DNA of 11,657 nt from Parcubacteria group bacterium (lineage in GTDB: Bacteria; Patescibacteriota; Minisyncoccia; Phycocordibacterales; UBA12088): positions 1 to 11,657 of the forward strand of contig JAKFXP010000105.1 in assembly GCA_021731325.1 (NCBI GenBank), read 5' to 3'. The position numbers and the translations under genes are program-made. Positions 1 through 7,182 of this stretch are shown one piece after another (position 1 is the stretch's first letter; each line of letters begins with the position of its first letter). The notes under the pieces were generated by a model that made no database searches, was not told the DNA's origin, and worked only from the letters and a program-made list of their open reading frames with translations.

Positions 1-117
1 TCGTGCATACTCCAAACTTTCCGCAATTTCTTTTCGACGAGTCGTCGTCAAATACTGCAACTCCTGCTTAAGTTCGTCATACTTTTCTTGGGTCAAATAC
101 TGTGATTCTTCGGTCAT
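1..117 (-). CDS. greA: Transcription elongation factor GreA, N-terminal part (runs off the left edge)
   Basis: GreA enters the RNA polymerase secondary channel and stimulates cleavage of backtracked transcripts. Only the first 39 codons are inside the window, starting from the ATG at 115-117. The visible protein begins MTEESQYLTQEKYDELKQEL and continues through TTTRRKEIAESLEYAR. This matches the start of the GreA coiled coil: a 'T..g...L..EL..L....R.ei...i..AR' pattern, after which the family continues with the acidic HGDLSEN loop. That loop is the catalytic part and lies outside the window, so activity cannot be judged. No Shine-Dalgarno sequence precedes the start. An extended -10 promoter 30 bases upstream suggests expression separate from the cell-wall genes. 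GreB or a GreA-like paralogue cannot be excluded from 39 residues. Confidence 0.88.
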   Translation of the reverse strand, partial: MTEESQYLTQEKYDELKQELQYLTTTRRKEIAESLEYAR

Positions 118-145
118 AAGTTAAGTGCGTGTTACTAGCAAAATG

Positions 146-174
146 AGTATACCATGGCACCTCGCTTGCAACAA
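146..174 (-). promoter_or_regulatory. Probable greA promoter (extended -10)
   Basis: Reading the minus strand, TTGTTG (169-174) and TATACT (146-151) are separated by exactly 17 bases, and the -10 is preceded by TGG, giving the extended -10 form TG-n-TATACT. The predicted start is near 139, leaving a leader of about 22 bases before the greA ATG without a Shine-Dalgarno sequence. It lies in the 78-bp gap after mrdA. Confidence 0.55.
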
Positions 175-195
175 TCATTGCGGGTATCAATATAT

Positions 196-1896
196 TCAAG
201 GCGTTTCAACATATTCAGGAGTATTATCTCGCATCCAGTCAAGCACCTGGCGCATGACCGAAGTTGCCCCCATGAGGTTTTTACGCGAACCGTGTTCCAT
301 GACGATAGTAAAGGCGTATTTTGGTTTGTCATACGGGAAAAAACCCATTACCCACGAATGTACGTACTCTTTTGTTTCGTCAATCTCGGCTGTACCTGTT
401 TTTGCTGCCACTGCCACATACGGCACATTCAAACCTGCCGCCGTCCCGCCTAGAACCGCATCGCGCATACCCGCACGCACGATGCTATAGTGCGCTTCGG
501 TTATATCCAGAGGTCGTGCCCCGTAGGGAGTTTCTGCCGTCTCGATACGCGGCGTAAGTAACAATCCCCCATTTGCGATACTTGCCACGGCACGCACCAC
601 CTGAATAGGAGTGACCTGAAAACCGTATTGTCCAATCGAGGTGTGGTACGTGTCTCCAATGCGCCATTCAGGGTCATTGGGAAATGTCTCCTCTTTCCAG
701 GCTGGTGAAGGAATGTTGCCCACTTCTTCTCCCGCAAGAGAGATGCCCGTTGGAAGCCCGAATCCAAACAAGCGCATGTACTGCTCAATACGCGCAATAC
801 CAAGCCCTTTTTGCCCCCCAAAACCACCTCCGACATGGTAAAAATATACGTTCGAGGATACGGCAAGCGCGCGTCGCAAGTCCACTGCTCCATGGGCTCG
901 CCAATCGGTAAATACCGAATATTGTCCGATACTATAGGGATTTTCAAGTCGAAGAGACCCCGTAGAAACAAACGTTGTTTCAGGGCGAATGACCCCTTCC
1001 TTGAGTCCCGCAAGAGCCATGTACGGCTTGACGATAGACCCCGGGGTATATTGCCCACTTACCGCACGATTGAGATACGGAGTCCGCGTGTCGCTGTTGT
1101 ACGTCGCAATGAGGTCAGAGTTACCCACCACCAATGCATTGGGGTCGTATTCGGGATAGCTCGTCATGGCTACAATTTCTCCCGTGGTAACATCCATAAT
1201 GACTCCGGCGCCTCCCGAAAAGGGTATCTTCTCCGCAAGCTGTTGTATAGAACGAAAGAGTGTTTGTTGTAATCGCGCATCAATCGTGGTGTGCACATCG
1301 AGACCGGCAATCGCTGGTTCGAGCACTCCTTCACCTGTTTTCTCCATACGCGCATCGGTCTCTACAATGGTAGTACCCGGGGTTCCGCGTAATCGCGTGT
1401 CGTATGCCTTTTCAATACCCGCAACCCCTTCAATACCATTGCGGTATAAAATTCCTTTTTGATCACGTTTAGGCATTTGTACATAGCCGAGCAAATGCGC
1501 AAAACCCGTTGAGCTCGCGTATGATCGATTATTAAATACTTCGTATTTCCCTTCTTCGATATGGGGGGTATTCCATGCCAGGGGAATACCGTTTCGATCA
1601 TAGATGATGCCGCGCTCAGGAAACACCAAGGTTCTCCCGAGACGGTTATCTTGCGCAAGTTCGCGGTACTCGTCCCCGTGCACGAGCATGAGCTGAAATG
1701 AGCGAAAGAGAATGACCCCTCCACAAAGCACCAGTAACCCCACCAGCACGACAAATGAACGATATTCGATGGGTTTGTTGAGACGACCGTCGAGATGCCC
1801 CGCCTCAAACGAAGGGAGGTTTCGAGCATCGAGCAATATTTCCTCAGGTGAAATTTCTGCCGCAGATACGCGTTTTTTTGTACGAAAGAACCGCAT
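196..1896 (-). CDS. mrdA: Penicillin-binding protein 2, peptidoglycan D,D-transpeptidase (class B PBP)
   Basis: This protein crosslinks lateral-wall peptidoglycan during elongation, acting outside the membrane in the Rod complex. It has 566 residues. A cytoplasmic tail of about 45 residues is followed by one membrane anchor at about 48-66, and the class B dimerisation region begins with the typical 'RG.IyDRNG.pLA' segment (95-107). The transpeptidase domain carries all three active-site motifs: SxxK as S287-I-V-K290 (in TPGSIVKP), SxN as S347-S-N349, and KTG at K499-T500-G501 (in AKTGTAE). Length is slightly under the usual 600-650 residues. It starts 5 bases after the mreD stop, which ties it to the mre genes. 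FtsI is the main alternative; the mreBCD context and the GIEG.AGIEK.YD segment favour PBP2. No rodA partner gene follows; the next gene is greA. Confidence 0.96.
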   Translation of the reverse strand: MRFFRTKKRVSAAEISPEEILLDARNLPSFEAGHLDGRLNKPIEYRSFVVLVGLLVLCGGVILFRSFQLMLVHGDEYRELAQDNRLGRTLVFPERGIIYDRNGIPLAWNTPHIEEGKYEVFNNRSYASSTGFAHLLGYVQMPKRDQKGILYRNGIEGVAGIEKAYDTRLRGTPGTTIVETDARMEKTGEGVLEPAIAGLDVHTTIDARLQQTLFRSIQQLAEKIPFSGGAGVIMDVTTGEIVAMTSYPEYDPNALVVGNSDLIATYNSDTRTPYLNRAVSGQYTPGSIVKPYMALAGLKEGVIRPETTFVSTGSLRLENPYSIGQYSVFTDWRAHGAVDLRRALAVSSNVYFYHVGGGFGGQKGLGIARIEQYMRLFGFGLPTGISLAGEEVGNIPSPAWKEETFPNDPEWRIGDTYHTSIGQYGFQVTPIQVVRAVASIANGGLLLTPRIETAETPYGARPLDITEAHYSIVRAGMRDAVLGGTAAGLNVPYVAVAAKTGTAEIDETKEYVHSWVMGFFPYDKPKYAFTIVMEHGSRKNLMGATSVMRQVLDWMRDNTPEYVETP

Positions 1897-1901
1897 ACTG
1901 C

Positions 1902-2207
1902 TTACGATGATTTAAGAAAATAGGTATGAGATATTGTTCTTCGTGCAAGTACCGCAAGCGATACACATACCAAAAACAAGGCGGTGACGGGAAAATCACC
2001 GAGGGGCATACTCGTGAACAGTGCGGCATGCGCCGCATCAAATAACACTCCTCCGAGAACGATTTCATACATACCAAATCCTATGATACCCACCACACCA
2101 ATTGCCAACACATACCCTATGGGTAACGTAAGTACTCCTACCAAAACGAGTGTTTGAAGTCCAACACGCAACGATATCGCCAAGGGATGTACAGAGTATT
2201 CTTGCAT
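1902..2207 (-). CDS. mreD: MreD-like membrane protein, unusually short
   Basis: This is a hydrophobic 101-residue protein with about three predicted membrane segments (roughly 13-32, 34-55 and 70-88). It lies exactly where mreD is expected, between mreC and mrdA. The segment LGGVLFDAAHAALFTSMPLG (51-70) resembles the conserved MreD 'G.l.Dl..g.p.G' loop region. MreD normally has about 160 residues and five or six helices, so this is a minimal or truncated form. I see no obvious frameshift, but cannot exclude one. MreD helps couple MreB and MreC to wall synthesis in the membrane. The gene begins 24 bases after the mreC stop. No Shine-Dalgarno is present, but a CATACT hexamer (2214-2219) sits six bases before the ATG, a weak hint of a leaderless internal transcript. 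Assignment rests mostly on position; an unrelated small membrane protein remains possible. Confidence 0.68.
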   Translation of the reverse strand: MQEYSVHPLAISLRVGLQTLVLVGVLTLPIGYVLAIGVVGIIGFGMYEIVLGGVLFDAAHAALFTSMPLGDFPVTALFLVCVSLAVLARRTISHTYFLKSS

Positions 2208-2231
2208 GATGCTAGTATGACGACCCGTTTG

Positions 2232-3107
2232 CTACTCATCGAGTTCGAGTGTGGGGGTGGTGGTTGCAATATCGGTGGGCGGAATCTCAGGACTCCATGA
2301 ATGAGTAGTATCAACAAAGACGTACTGGAGCTGGTGTATGTTAACCGGTGACCGTACGTACACCGTCTGATACGCATCTTGTGGGGTGACCTCAACGACC
2401 GCTACCGTGCCAATAGGGTTGCCCTCAAAGGTCGGAAGTAGTACCTCGCTGTCGGTAGCCACTTCGAGATCACGAGGGACTCGAATCAACATCGTATCTC
2501 CCCCTCTTCCTTGCAGGACGGTATGGATGGTACTCGTTCCCACGAGCAGTACTTCTGTTTCTATGGTGGGAGCAGAAAATTTGGTCACAATGGAAGTACT
2601 ATCCAATGCCCGATAGACACTTCCCATCGCAAACCCTTCGGGAGACAGGACGAGCATATGTTCCCGTACTCCGTCTGCAGTACCCGCATCAATAATAAAG
2701 GAATCGTACGGTGAGTATATATCGTCATTGAGTATCGAAGCAGTGAGCAGCCGTGCCGGATCTTCCCCTCGTCCGAGTAATTGACGCAGGGTATCGTTTT
2801 CACGTTTGTGAATGCGCGCCATAAAATTTTCACGGCGCATCGTTGAGAGTTCGTTGTGGAGTGCAATATTCTCTGCAACGAGGGCTTCTGTGCTATCGAG
2901 GGACGTATAGGTGGCATCAACGGTTGCTCGGAGTACATTACGGGCATGCCAAAAAGGACTCGCGAGCGTGTGTACTGAGCTCGTCACGGCATTCGGCATG
3001 GGTACCTGCGAAACGAGCAACATCACCGCGATGAGAGCGGGGATGAGCGGCAGTAAGTACCCTGCGATTTTCTTAGACGTGTTCGAACGTTGGTAATGCA
3101 TCTTCAT
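2232..3107 (-). CDS. mreC: Rod shape-determining protein MreC
   Basis: MreC is a bitopic membrane protein whose extracytoplasmic part activates PBP2 and links it to MreB. I start it at the ATG at 3105-3107 (291 residues, MKMHYQRSN...); a second ATG two codons later is equally possible. The open frame extends further upstream, but those extra residues lie inside mreB and do not look like MreC. Order of parts: a short basic N-terminus, one membrane helix at about 14-34, a heptad-rich coiled coil at about 70-113 with many Glu, Arg and Leu, then the paired beta domains at about 118-268. The beta region contains 'FIIDAGTADGV' and 'PIGTVAVVE', typical MreC turns. The C-terminal tail is Thr/Pro-rich and acidic. 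The start overlaps the mreB 3' end by 35 bases, implying translational coupling. Confidence 0.93.
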   Translation of the reverse strand: MKMHYQRSNTSKKIAGYLLPLIPALIAVMLLVSQVPMPNAVTSSVHTLASPFWHARNVLRATVDATYTSLDSTEALVAENIALHNELSTMRRENFMARIHKRENDTLRQLLGRGEDPARLLTASILNDDIYSPYDSFIIDAGTADGVREHMLVLSPEGFAMGSVYRALDSTSIVTKFSAPTIETEVLLVGTSTIHTVLQGRGGDTMLIRVPRDLEVATDSEVLLPTFEGNPIGTVAVVEVTPQDAYQTVYVRSPVNIHQLQYVFVDTTHSWSPEIPPTDIATTTPTLELDE

Positions 3108-4134
3108 CAAGCAGTATACTGCTAAATTCATCGAGGCGCTCGATAATGGTGCCCGTCCCGCGTACGACCGAAATGAGCGGGTCATTAGCAACATTAACCG
3201 GTAAATCAAGCATTGACTTGAGTAATTCCGGTACTCCGTGAATGAGCGCCCCCCCACCCGTCAGATTGATGCCCACATCCATAATATCGGAGACAACAAC
3301 CGGAGGACACTCTTCGAGCACTTCTCGTACAGCTTCGATAATCGCATCCACACTGCCGCTAATCGCCTCACGAACATCCTCGTCCGTAATAATAACCTCT
3401 TTGGGGAGGCCGGTCACCAAATCCCTGCCCCGCACCGGAGCCTCAAGGAGCGAGTCACCTTCCAGCACGGAACAGACCGCAAACTTGAGCGCTTCTGCCG
3501 TCGATTCTCCAATGACAATTTTGAACTCATCGCGTACATGGGCAATAATGTCACTCGTCAATCGATCACCGGCGACATGAAGATTTTTTGCTTTGACTAA
3601 ACCATTGAGCGCCATGACGGCGATATCGGTCGTACCGCCACCAATATCAACCACCATACTTGCATGGGGTTCGTGGATGGGAAGACGCATACCGATTGCC
3701 GCAGCGATTGGCTCTTCGACAATATACACTTCGCGTGCTCCGGCACTTTTGGTGGCATCACGCACGGCTCGAGATTCGACATTGGTAATTCCTGAGGGGA
3801 CGCCAATCACCACGCGAGGCCCAAAAAGAGATCGAGTACCCCGTTGTGCGGTACGCAAAAAATACGCAATCATTTCTTCAGCTACTTCAAAATCAGAAAT
3901 GACCCCATTTACCAAAGGACGTATCGCTTTAATATGCTGCGGTGTTCGACCAAGCATTTCTTTTGCTTGTTTTCCTACGGCAACCACCTGTCCGGTCTTC
4001 TGGTTAATGGCCACCACGGAGGGTTCATTGATAATAACCCCCTTACCCCGCAAGTAGACGAGGCAGTTTGCCGTACCGAGATCGATACCAATATCGTTAC
4101 TAAACGGTGAATATAAATTCTGAAGAAACCCCAT
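3073..4134 (-). CDS. mreB: Cell shape-determining actin-like protein MreB
   Basis: MreB polymerises with ATP into membrane-associated antiparallel filaments that guide the elongation machinery. The protein is 353 residues, close to the normal ~335-350. It starts with a short hydrophobic/aromatic membrane-binding segment (MGFLQNLYSPFSN). The actin-fold ATPase motifs follow: phosphate 1 'DIGIDLGTAN' (14-23), the VEEP catalytic region (139-142), phosphate 2 'VVDIGGGTTDIA' (161-172) and the adenosine motif 'LTGGGALIHG' (291-300). All key residues look intact. It begins 16 bases after the proS stop and overlaps mreC at its end. A perfect TATAAT hexamer (4150-4155) lies 15 bases before the ATG, so it may have its own start site in addition to readthrough from proS. 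Presence of mreBCD-mrdA suggests a rod-shaped or elongating cell. Confidence 0.99.
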   Translation of the reverse strand: MGFLQNLYSPFSNDIGIDLGTANCLVYLRGKGVIINEPSVVAINQKTGQVVAVGKQAKEMLGRTPQHIKAIRPLVNGVISDFEVAEEMIAYFLRTAQRGTRSLFGPRVVIGVPSGITNVESRAVRDATKSAGAREVYIVEEPIAAAIGMRLPIHEPHASMVVDIGGGTTDIAVMALNGLVKAKNLHVAGDRLTSDIIAHVRDEFKIVIGESTAEALKFAVCSVLEGDSLLEAPVRGRDLVTGLPKEVIITDEDVREAISGSVDAIIEAVREVLEECPPVVVSDIMDVGINLTGGGALIHGVPELLKSMLDLPVNVANDPLISVVRGTGTIIERLDEFSSILLDEDALPTFEHV

Positions 4135-4149
4135 GATATGAGAACGAGT

Positions 4150-4155
4150 ATTATA
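4150..4155 (-). promoter_or_regulatory. Possible -10 element for mreB
   Basis: A perfect TATAAT on the minus strand overlaps the proS stop codon. A start near 4143 would leave a leader of about 9 bases. No convincing -35 is found 16-18 bases upstream and there is no TGn extension, so it may be a chance hexamer. Confidence 0.25.
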
Positions 4156-5389
4156 GCGCTGAAAGCAGCATCTCTTGTGTCACCATCGTCTTTTCGCCCG
4201 TTGCACGCGTCACGACCTCATATACTCCCCCTGCGATGGTTTTTTCACTCACCACCACGCGAGTTGGCATACCTAGCAAATCACTATCGGCAAACTTTTC
4301 ACCCGCTCGCACATCCCGATCATCATACAGAACCTCACGACCCTGTCTCACAAGCTCCTCGTATAGGGTATCTGCTGCCTGGACTACCGCCTCACTCTCC
4401 CCGATGCGTACGAGATGGACGTGAAAGGGGGTAACTGCACGAGGCCATACGATACCCTTCTCGTCTGAACACGCTTCGACAATAACCCCCATGAGGCGCG
4501 TGATACCAATCCCAAAACATCCCATAATAGGTTGTACTTCTTCCCCACTGGTATTCTTAAAGGTGAAACCGAAATCATGTGGATACTTGGTACCTAAATC
4601 AAAAATGTTACCTACTTCTGACGCGGTTGCACGTTCGAGGATACCGGCAGTGCATCGCGTACACACCTCCCCCTCTTTTTGATCGCTGATTTCAGTGTTT
4701 ACGCAAAAGGCGCACGACGTACAGTACAAAATGTCATCCTCGCCGGCATTCGTGAGTACCATGAATTCATACGAAAGTTTGGTGGTAAAACTTCCTCCCG
4801 ACGCTTCCGTTGCTTTGGCGATTAGTCCGCAACGGGTATAGACCCGTAGGTACGCTTCTTTTGCGATTGCATAAAAACGATCAAAGTCTTCTTGCGTCTC
4901 GTGGAACGAGTACATATCTTTCATCGTAAACTCGCGTCCGCGCATGATACCCGACTTTGCACGCAACTCATCGCGATACTTCTGACCGATCTGATAGATA
5001 GCCAGCGGAAGATCTTTGTACGAGGTGGTGTACTCTTGTGCAATAGGGGTTGCGATCTCTTCTTCGCTCTGTCCTACGGTATATTCCTTTTCGGTACGAC
5101 TCATAATCTTGAAGAGCACGTCAACATTGTCCCATGCCCTTGTTTGTTTCCACGGTTCGCTCGGGTGCAGGGTTGCCATACGTATCTCTTGTCCACCAAT
5201 CGCATTCATTTCGTCGCGCACAATGTTTTCAATTTTTTGCAATACCCGCATACCGAGGGGTAAATACGAGTACACCCCTGCCATTTCTTTGTGCACAAAA
5301 CCAGCTCGAATCAAGAGCTGGGCATTTTGTGACACTTCGTCAGAGGGTGCTTCTTTGCGGGTTTTGGTGAAAAGATGTGATTGGCGCAT
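4151..5389 (-). CDS. proS: Prolyl-tRNA synthetase, bacterial type without editing domain
   Basis: The enzyme charges tRNA-Pro with proline using ATP in the cytoplasm. I place the start at the second ATG (5387-5389), because the resulting MRQSHLF... matches the family N-terminus (MRxS); an ATG three codons upstream (5396-5398) is the alternative. The protein is then 412 residues. Class II motif 1 is around 43-69, motif 2 is R139...GREFTMKD (to 158) and motif 3 is 'GCFGIGITRLMG' (290-301), followed by the anticodon-binding domain at about 320-412. Bacterial ProRS is usually ~570 residues with a ~180-residue INS editing domain between motifs 2 and 3. That insert is absent here, so Ala-tRNA-Pro would have to be cleared elsewhere. 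The junction carries two cysteine pairs, C223/C226 (with C229) and C243/C246, perhaps a small zinc site. It lies downstream of rseP, as in many bacteria. Confidence 0.97.
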   Translation of the reverse strand: MRQSHLFTKTRKEAPSDEVSQNAQLLIRAGFVHKEMAGVYSYLPLGMRVLQKIENIVRDEMNAIGGQEIRMATLHPSEPWKQTRAWDNVDVLFKIMSRTEKEYTVGQSEEEIATPIAQEYTTSYKDLPLAIYQIGQKYRDELRAKSGIMRGREFTMKDMYSFHETQEDFDRFYAIAKEAYLRVYTRCGLIAKATEASGGSFTTKLSYEFMVLTNAGEDDILYCTSCAFCVNTEISDQKEGEVCTRCTAGILERATASEVGNIFDLGTKYPHDFGFTFKNTSGEEVQPIMGCFGIGITRLMGVIVEACSDEKGIVWPRAVTPFHVHLVRIGESEAVVQAADTLYEELVRQGREVLYDDRDVRAGEKFADSDLLGMPTRVVVSEKTIAGGVYEVVTRATGEKTMVTQEMLLSAL

Positions 5390-5396
5390 GTACCCC

Positions 5397-5425
5397 ATGG
5401 TACGCTAAACGAGGCGCGTGGTCAA
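5397..5425 (-). promoter_or_regulatory. Candidate proS promoter overlapping the upstream ATG
   Basis: On the minus strand TTGACC (5420-5425) and TACCAT (5397-5402) are 17 bases apart. The predicted start is about 5390-5389, directly at the second ATG of proS. The -10 covers the first two bases of the upstream ATG, so a transcript from here could only use the second one, without a leader. The -35 is good (5 of 6); the -10 is weaker and lacks a TGn extension. Confidence 0.4.
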
Positions 5426-5433
5426 AAAAACTG

Positions 5434-6543
5434 CTAGTTAAAAAGTTTGAGCACATCGTGCGCCGTAATAAATGCCATGAGGGCTAGCAGTGCAACGAAA
5501 CCAACCATGTTTACCCGATTGGTTATTTCGGGACGTAACGGTTGGCGAATAATTGACTCGATAATCACAAAGAGAAGCCGTCCTCCGTCGAGTGCGGGAA
5601 TCGGGAGAATATTGATCACCGCAAGGTTAAGGGAGATAAATGCACTAAAGGTAAGGAGCCAGACAAAGCCAAGGGATACCGCGTCCCCCACCATGCCCAC
5701 CATGCCCACCGGACCCGCAATACTCGACATGTCCGCAGTTCCATGTACCACGCGTCCCACCAAGTCGCCGAGACCAAGGAGGATGTCCATAAACGCATAG
5801 TAGGTGCGCTCTGCACCATGCCCGAGCGCCGCAATCAAACCGTACTGTTCGACACCAACGAGTGACATGCTAAATCCCAATGCATAGCGCCCTATGTCTC
5901 CGGCGATGACCCCTTGTTGCGGACGTGCCGTTTGTATAAGCTCTTCTCCCCGTCGCACCAACGTAAACGTCACCTCTTCGCCGTTACTCCCCGCAATAAA
6001 ATCAACAACTGCTTTGGTGGACGTGAGATCTTCGGCGGCAAGTGTATCGGCACCTCGTACAATGCGCACGAGCTCATCACTGGGTTTGAGTATCGCCGCA
6101 CCCGGTCCTTCAGGTAATACCGCGGTCACTAGCAGCCGTGCATCACGTATCTGCCCCGCATCAATAGTGTCGAGTGCGGTTGGCATACCCACCATATATC
6201 CAATCGTATAGAGGACAAAGGCAAGCAAAATATTCATCGCCACTCCCGCAACCAACACCAGCGCTTGAACGTACCGTGACTTGCTTACAAAAGAGCGCTC
6301 GCTTCCCGGCCCCGTAAGGTGCTCTTCGGTAGGGTCTTCACCCCAAATACGCACAAACCCCCCAATAGGGAGCCAGTTGAGCGTGTATTCAGTCTCACCA
6401 AACTTTTTGCCATATGCTTTGGGTGGAAATCCAATCCCAAACTCATCAACCCGGATACCAAACTTTTTTGCAACAATAAAATGTCCAAACTCGTGTACGA
6501 GGATGAGCACCACGAGAACAATCAAAAAGATAAGTACGGTCAT
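5434..6543 (-). CDS. rseP: Site-2 intramembrane zinc metalloprotease RseP/RasP
   Basis: This family cleaves transmembrane segments of anti-sigma factors and leftover signal peptides inside the membrane. The protein has 369 residues, slightly short of the usual ~420-450. The first helix (about 2-22) carries the zinc motif H17-E18-F-G-H21. A second helix follows at about 92-117, then one PDZ-like domain at roughly 125-210 with 'VLPEGPGAAILKPSDELVRI'. Two late helices (about 292-315 and 345-365) flank the third zinc ligand in 'NILPIPALDGGR' (D319). A GM-V repeated segment (280-285) precedes the penultimate helix. Many proteobacterial homologues have two PDZ domains; one here matches the Gram-positive form. 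It begins 16 bases after frr and sits before proS. No anti-sigma substrate gene is nearby, so the substrate is unknown. Confidence 0.97.
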   Translation of the reverse strand: MTVLIFLIVLVVLILVHEFGHFIVAKKFGIRVDEFGIGFPPKAYGKKFGETEYTLNWLPIGGFVRIWGEDPTEEHLTGPGSERSFVSKSRYVQALVLVAGVAMNILLAFVLYTIGYMVGMPTALDTIDAGQIRDARLLVTAVLPEGPGAAILKPSDELVRIVRGADTLAAEDLTSTKAVVDFIAGSNGEEVTFTLVRRGEELIQTARPQQGVIAGDIGRYALGFSMSLVGVEQYGLIAALGHGAERTYYAFMDILLGLGDLVGRVVHGTADMSSIAGPVGMVGMVGDAVSLGFVWLLTFSAFISLNLAVINILPIPALDGGRLLFVIIESIIRQPLRPEITNRVNMVGFVALLALMAFITAHDVLKLFN

Positions 6544-6559
6544 AGGATGTTATGAATGG

Positions 6560-7108
6560 TTATGCACGTAATTCCTCTTCTTTTCGTTTCGACATCTCTT
6601 CGAGACCCTTATTGGCCTCTTGTACAAGCTTTTCCATGTGCTCTTTGCCACGAAATTTTTCATCTTCCGACATGAGTTTATCTTTTTCCTGTTTCTGAAT
6701 GTCCTGCCACGTATCGTCACGCACACGACGCACCAAGGTACGTGCTTCTTCTAATTTTGCACGGGTGAGCTTTATCAATTGCTCACGTCGATCACCAGTG
6801 AGTTCGGGAAATGATACCCGCACCCCTCGATCATCGGCACCCACGGACACGCCAAGATTGGCGTCACTAATCGCTTTTTCGATTGCTTTTGCAAGTCCCA
6901 AATCCCACGGCGATACGCGCAACGACCGCGCATCATCAATCGTAATGCTTCCCACCTGATTGAGGGGCATCGGAGTACCATATGCATCTACCTTTACCCC
7001 ATCCAACAAGGCCGGCGCTGCCCGACCGGTACGAATGGAGGTCAATTCGGTTTTGTAGTGATCCTGCGCACGAGTTAATTCTGCTTGAAGTTTTTTGAAA
7101 TCGTACAT
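6560..7108 (-). CDS. frr: Ribosome recycling factor
   Basis: RRF, with EF-G, splits the post-termination ribosome so that subunits can be reused. The protein is 182 residues, essentially the family's usual 185. The three-helix-bundle domain is formed by the N-terminal helix (about 1-28, ending in 'SIRTGRA') and the two long C-terminal helices (about 105-182). The beta-rich domain lies between, with 'MPLNQVGSI' and 'SPWDLGLAKAIEKAI'. The basic stretch 'RTLVRRVRDD' (123-132) matches the conserved arginine cluster that contacts 23S rRNA. The C-terminal helices are very rich in Lys and Glu, normal for RRF. No Shine-Dalgarno precedes the ATG. It is followed at 16 bases by rseP, with the uppS, cdsA and dxr genes that separate them in many bacteria missing. 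Confidence 0.99.
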   Translation of the reverse strand: MYDFKKLQAELTRAQDHYKTELTSIRTGRAAPALLDGVKVDAYGTPMPLNQVGSITIDDARSLRVSPWDLGLAKAIEKAISDANLGVSVGADDRGVRVSFPELTGDRREQLIKLTRAKLEEARTLVRRVRDDTWQDIQKQEKDKLMSEDEKFRGKEHMEKLVQEANKGLEEMSKRKEEELRA

Positions 7109-7144
7109 ATCGAGAGCTTCTGGTGATTATCGTAAGATACTGTC

Positions 7145-7173
7145 AGTATACCCGACGAAGCACCGTTCTACAA
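7145..7173 (-). promoter_or_regulatory. Candidate frr promoter
   Basis: On the minus strand TTGTAG (7168-7173) lies 17 bases from TATACT (7145-7150) in the 74-bp gap between delta' and frr. The start would be near 7138, giving a leader of about 29 bases without a clear Shine-Dalgarno sequence. It could drive frr-rseP and perhaps genes further on. Confidence 0.42.
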
Positions 7174-7182
7174 AGCCCCCTA

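Noticed and set aside
196..1896. Long plus-strand frames opposite mrdA, mreB and proS
   Set aside because: They are antisense shadows of well-recognised proteins, low in family-like motifs and without start signals.
3108..3257. Upstream extension of the mreC frame inside mreB
   Set aside because: The added ~50 residues lie wholly in mreB antisense to nothing useful, before a normal MreC membrane anchor; overlap of 35 bases with an internal ATG is more plausible.
5424..5439. Hairpin AACT-AGC-AGTT plus T-run after rseP as a terminator
   Set aside because: The stem is only four AT-rich pairs; the T-run is better explained as sequence upstream of the TTGACC -35 of proS.
5693..5711. Tandem 9-base repeat (catgcccac twice)
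   Set aside because: It simply encodes the repeated Met-Val-Gly residues of a normal RseP segment; two copies do not indicate a repeat array.
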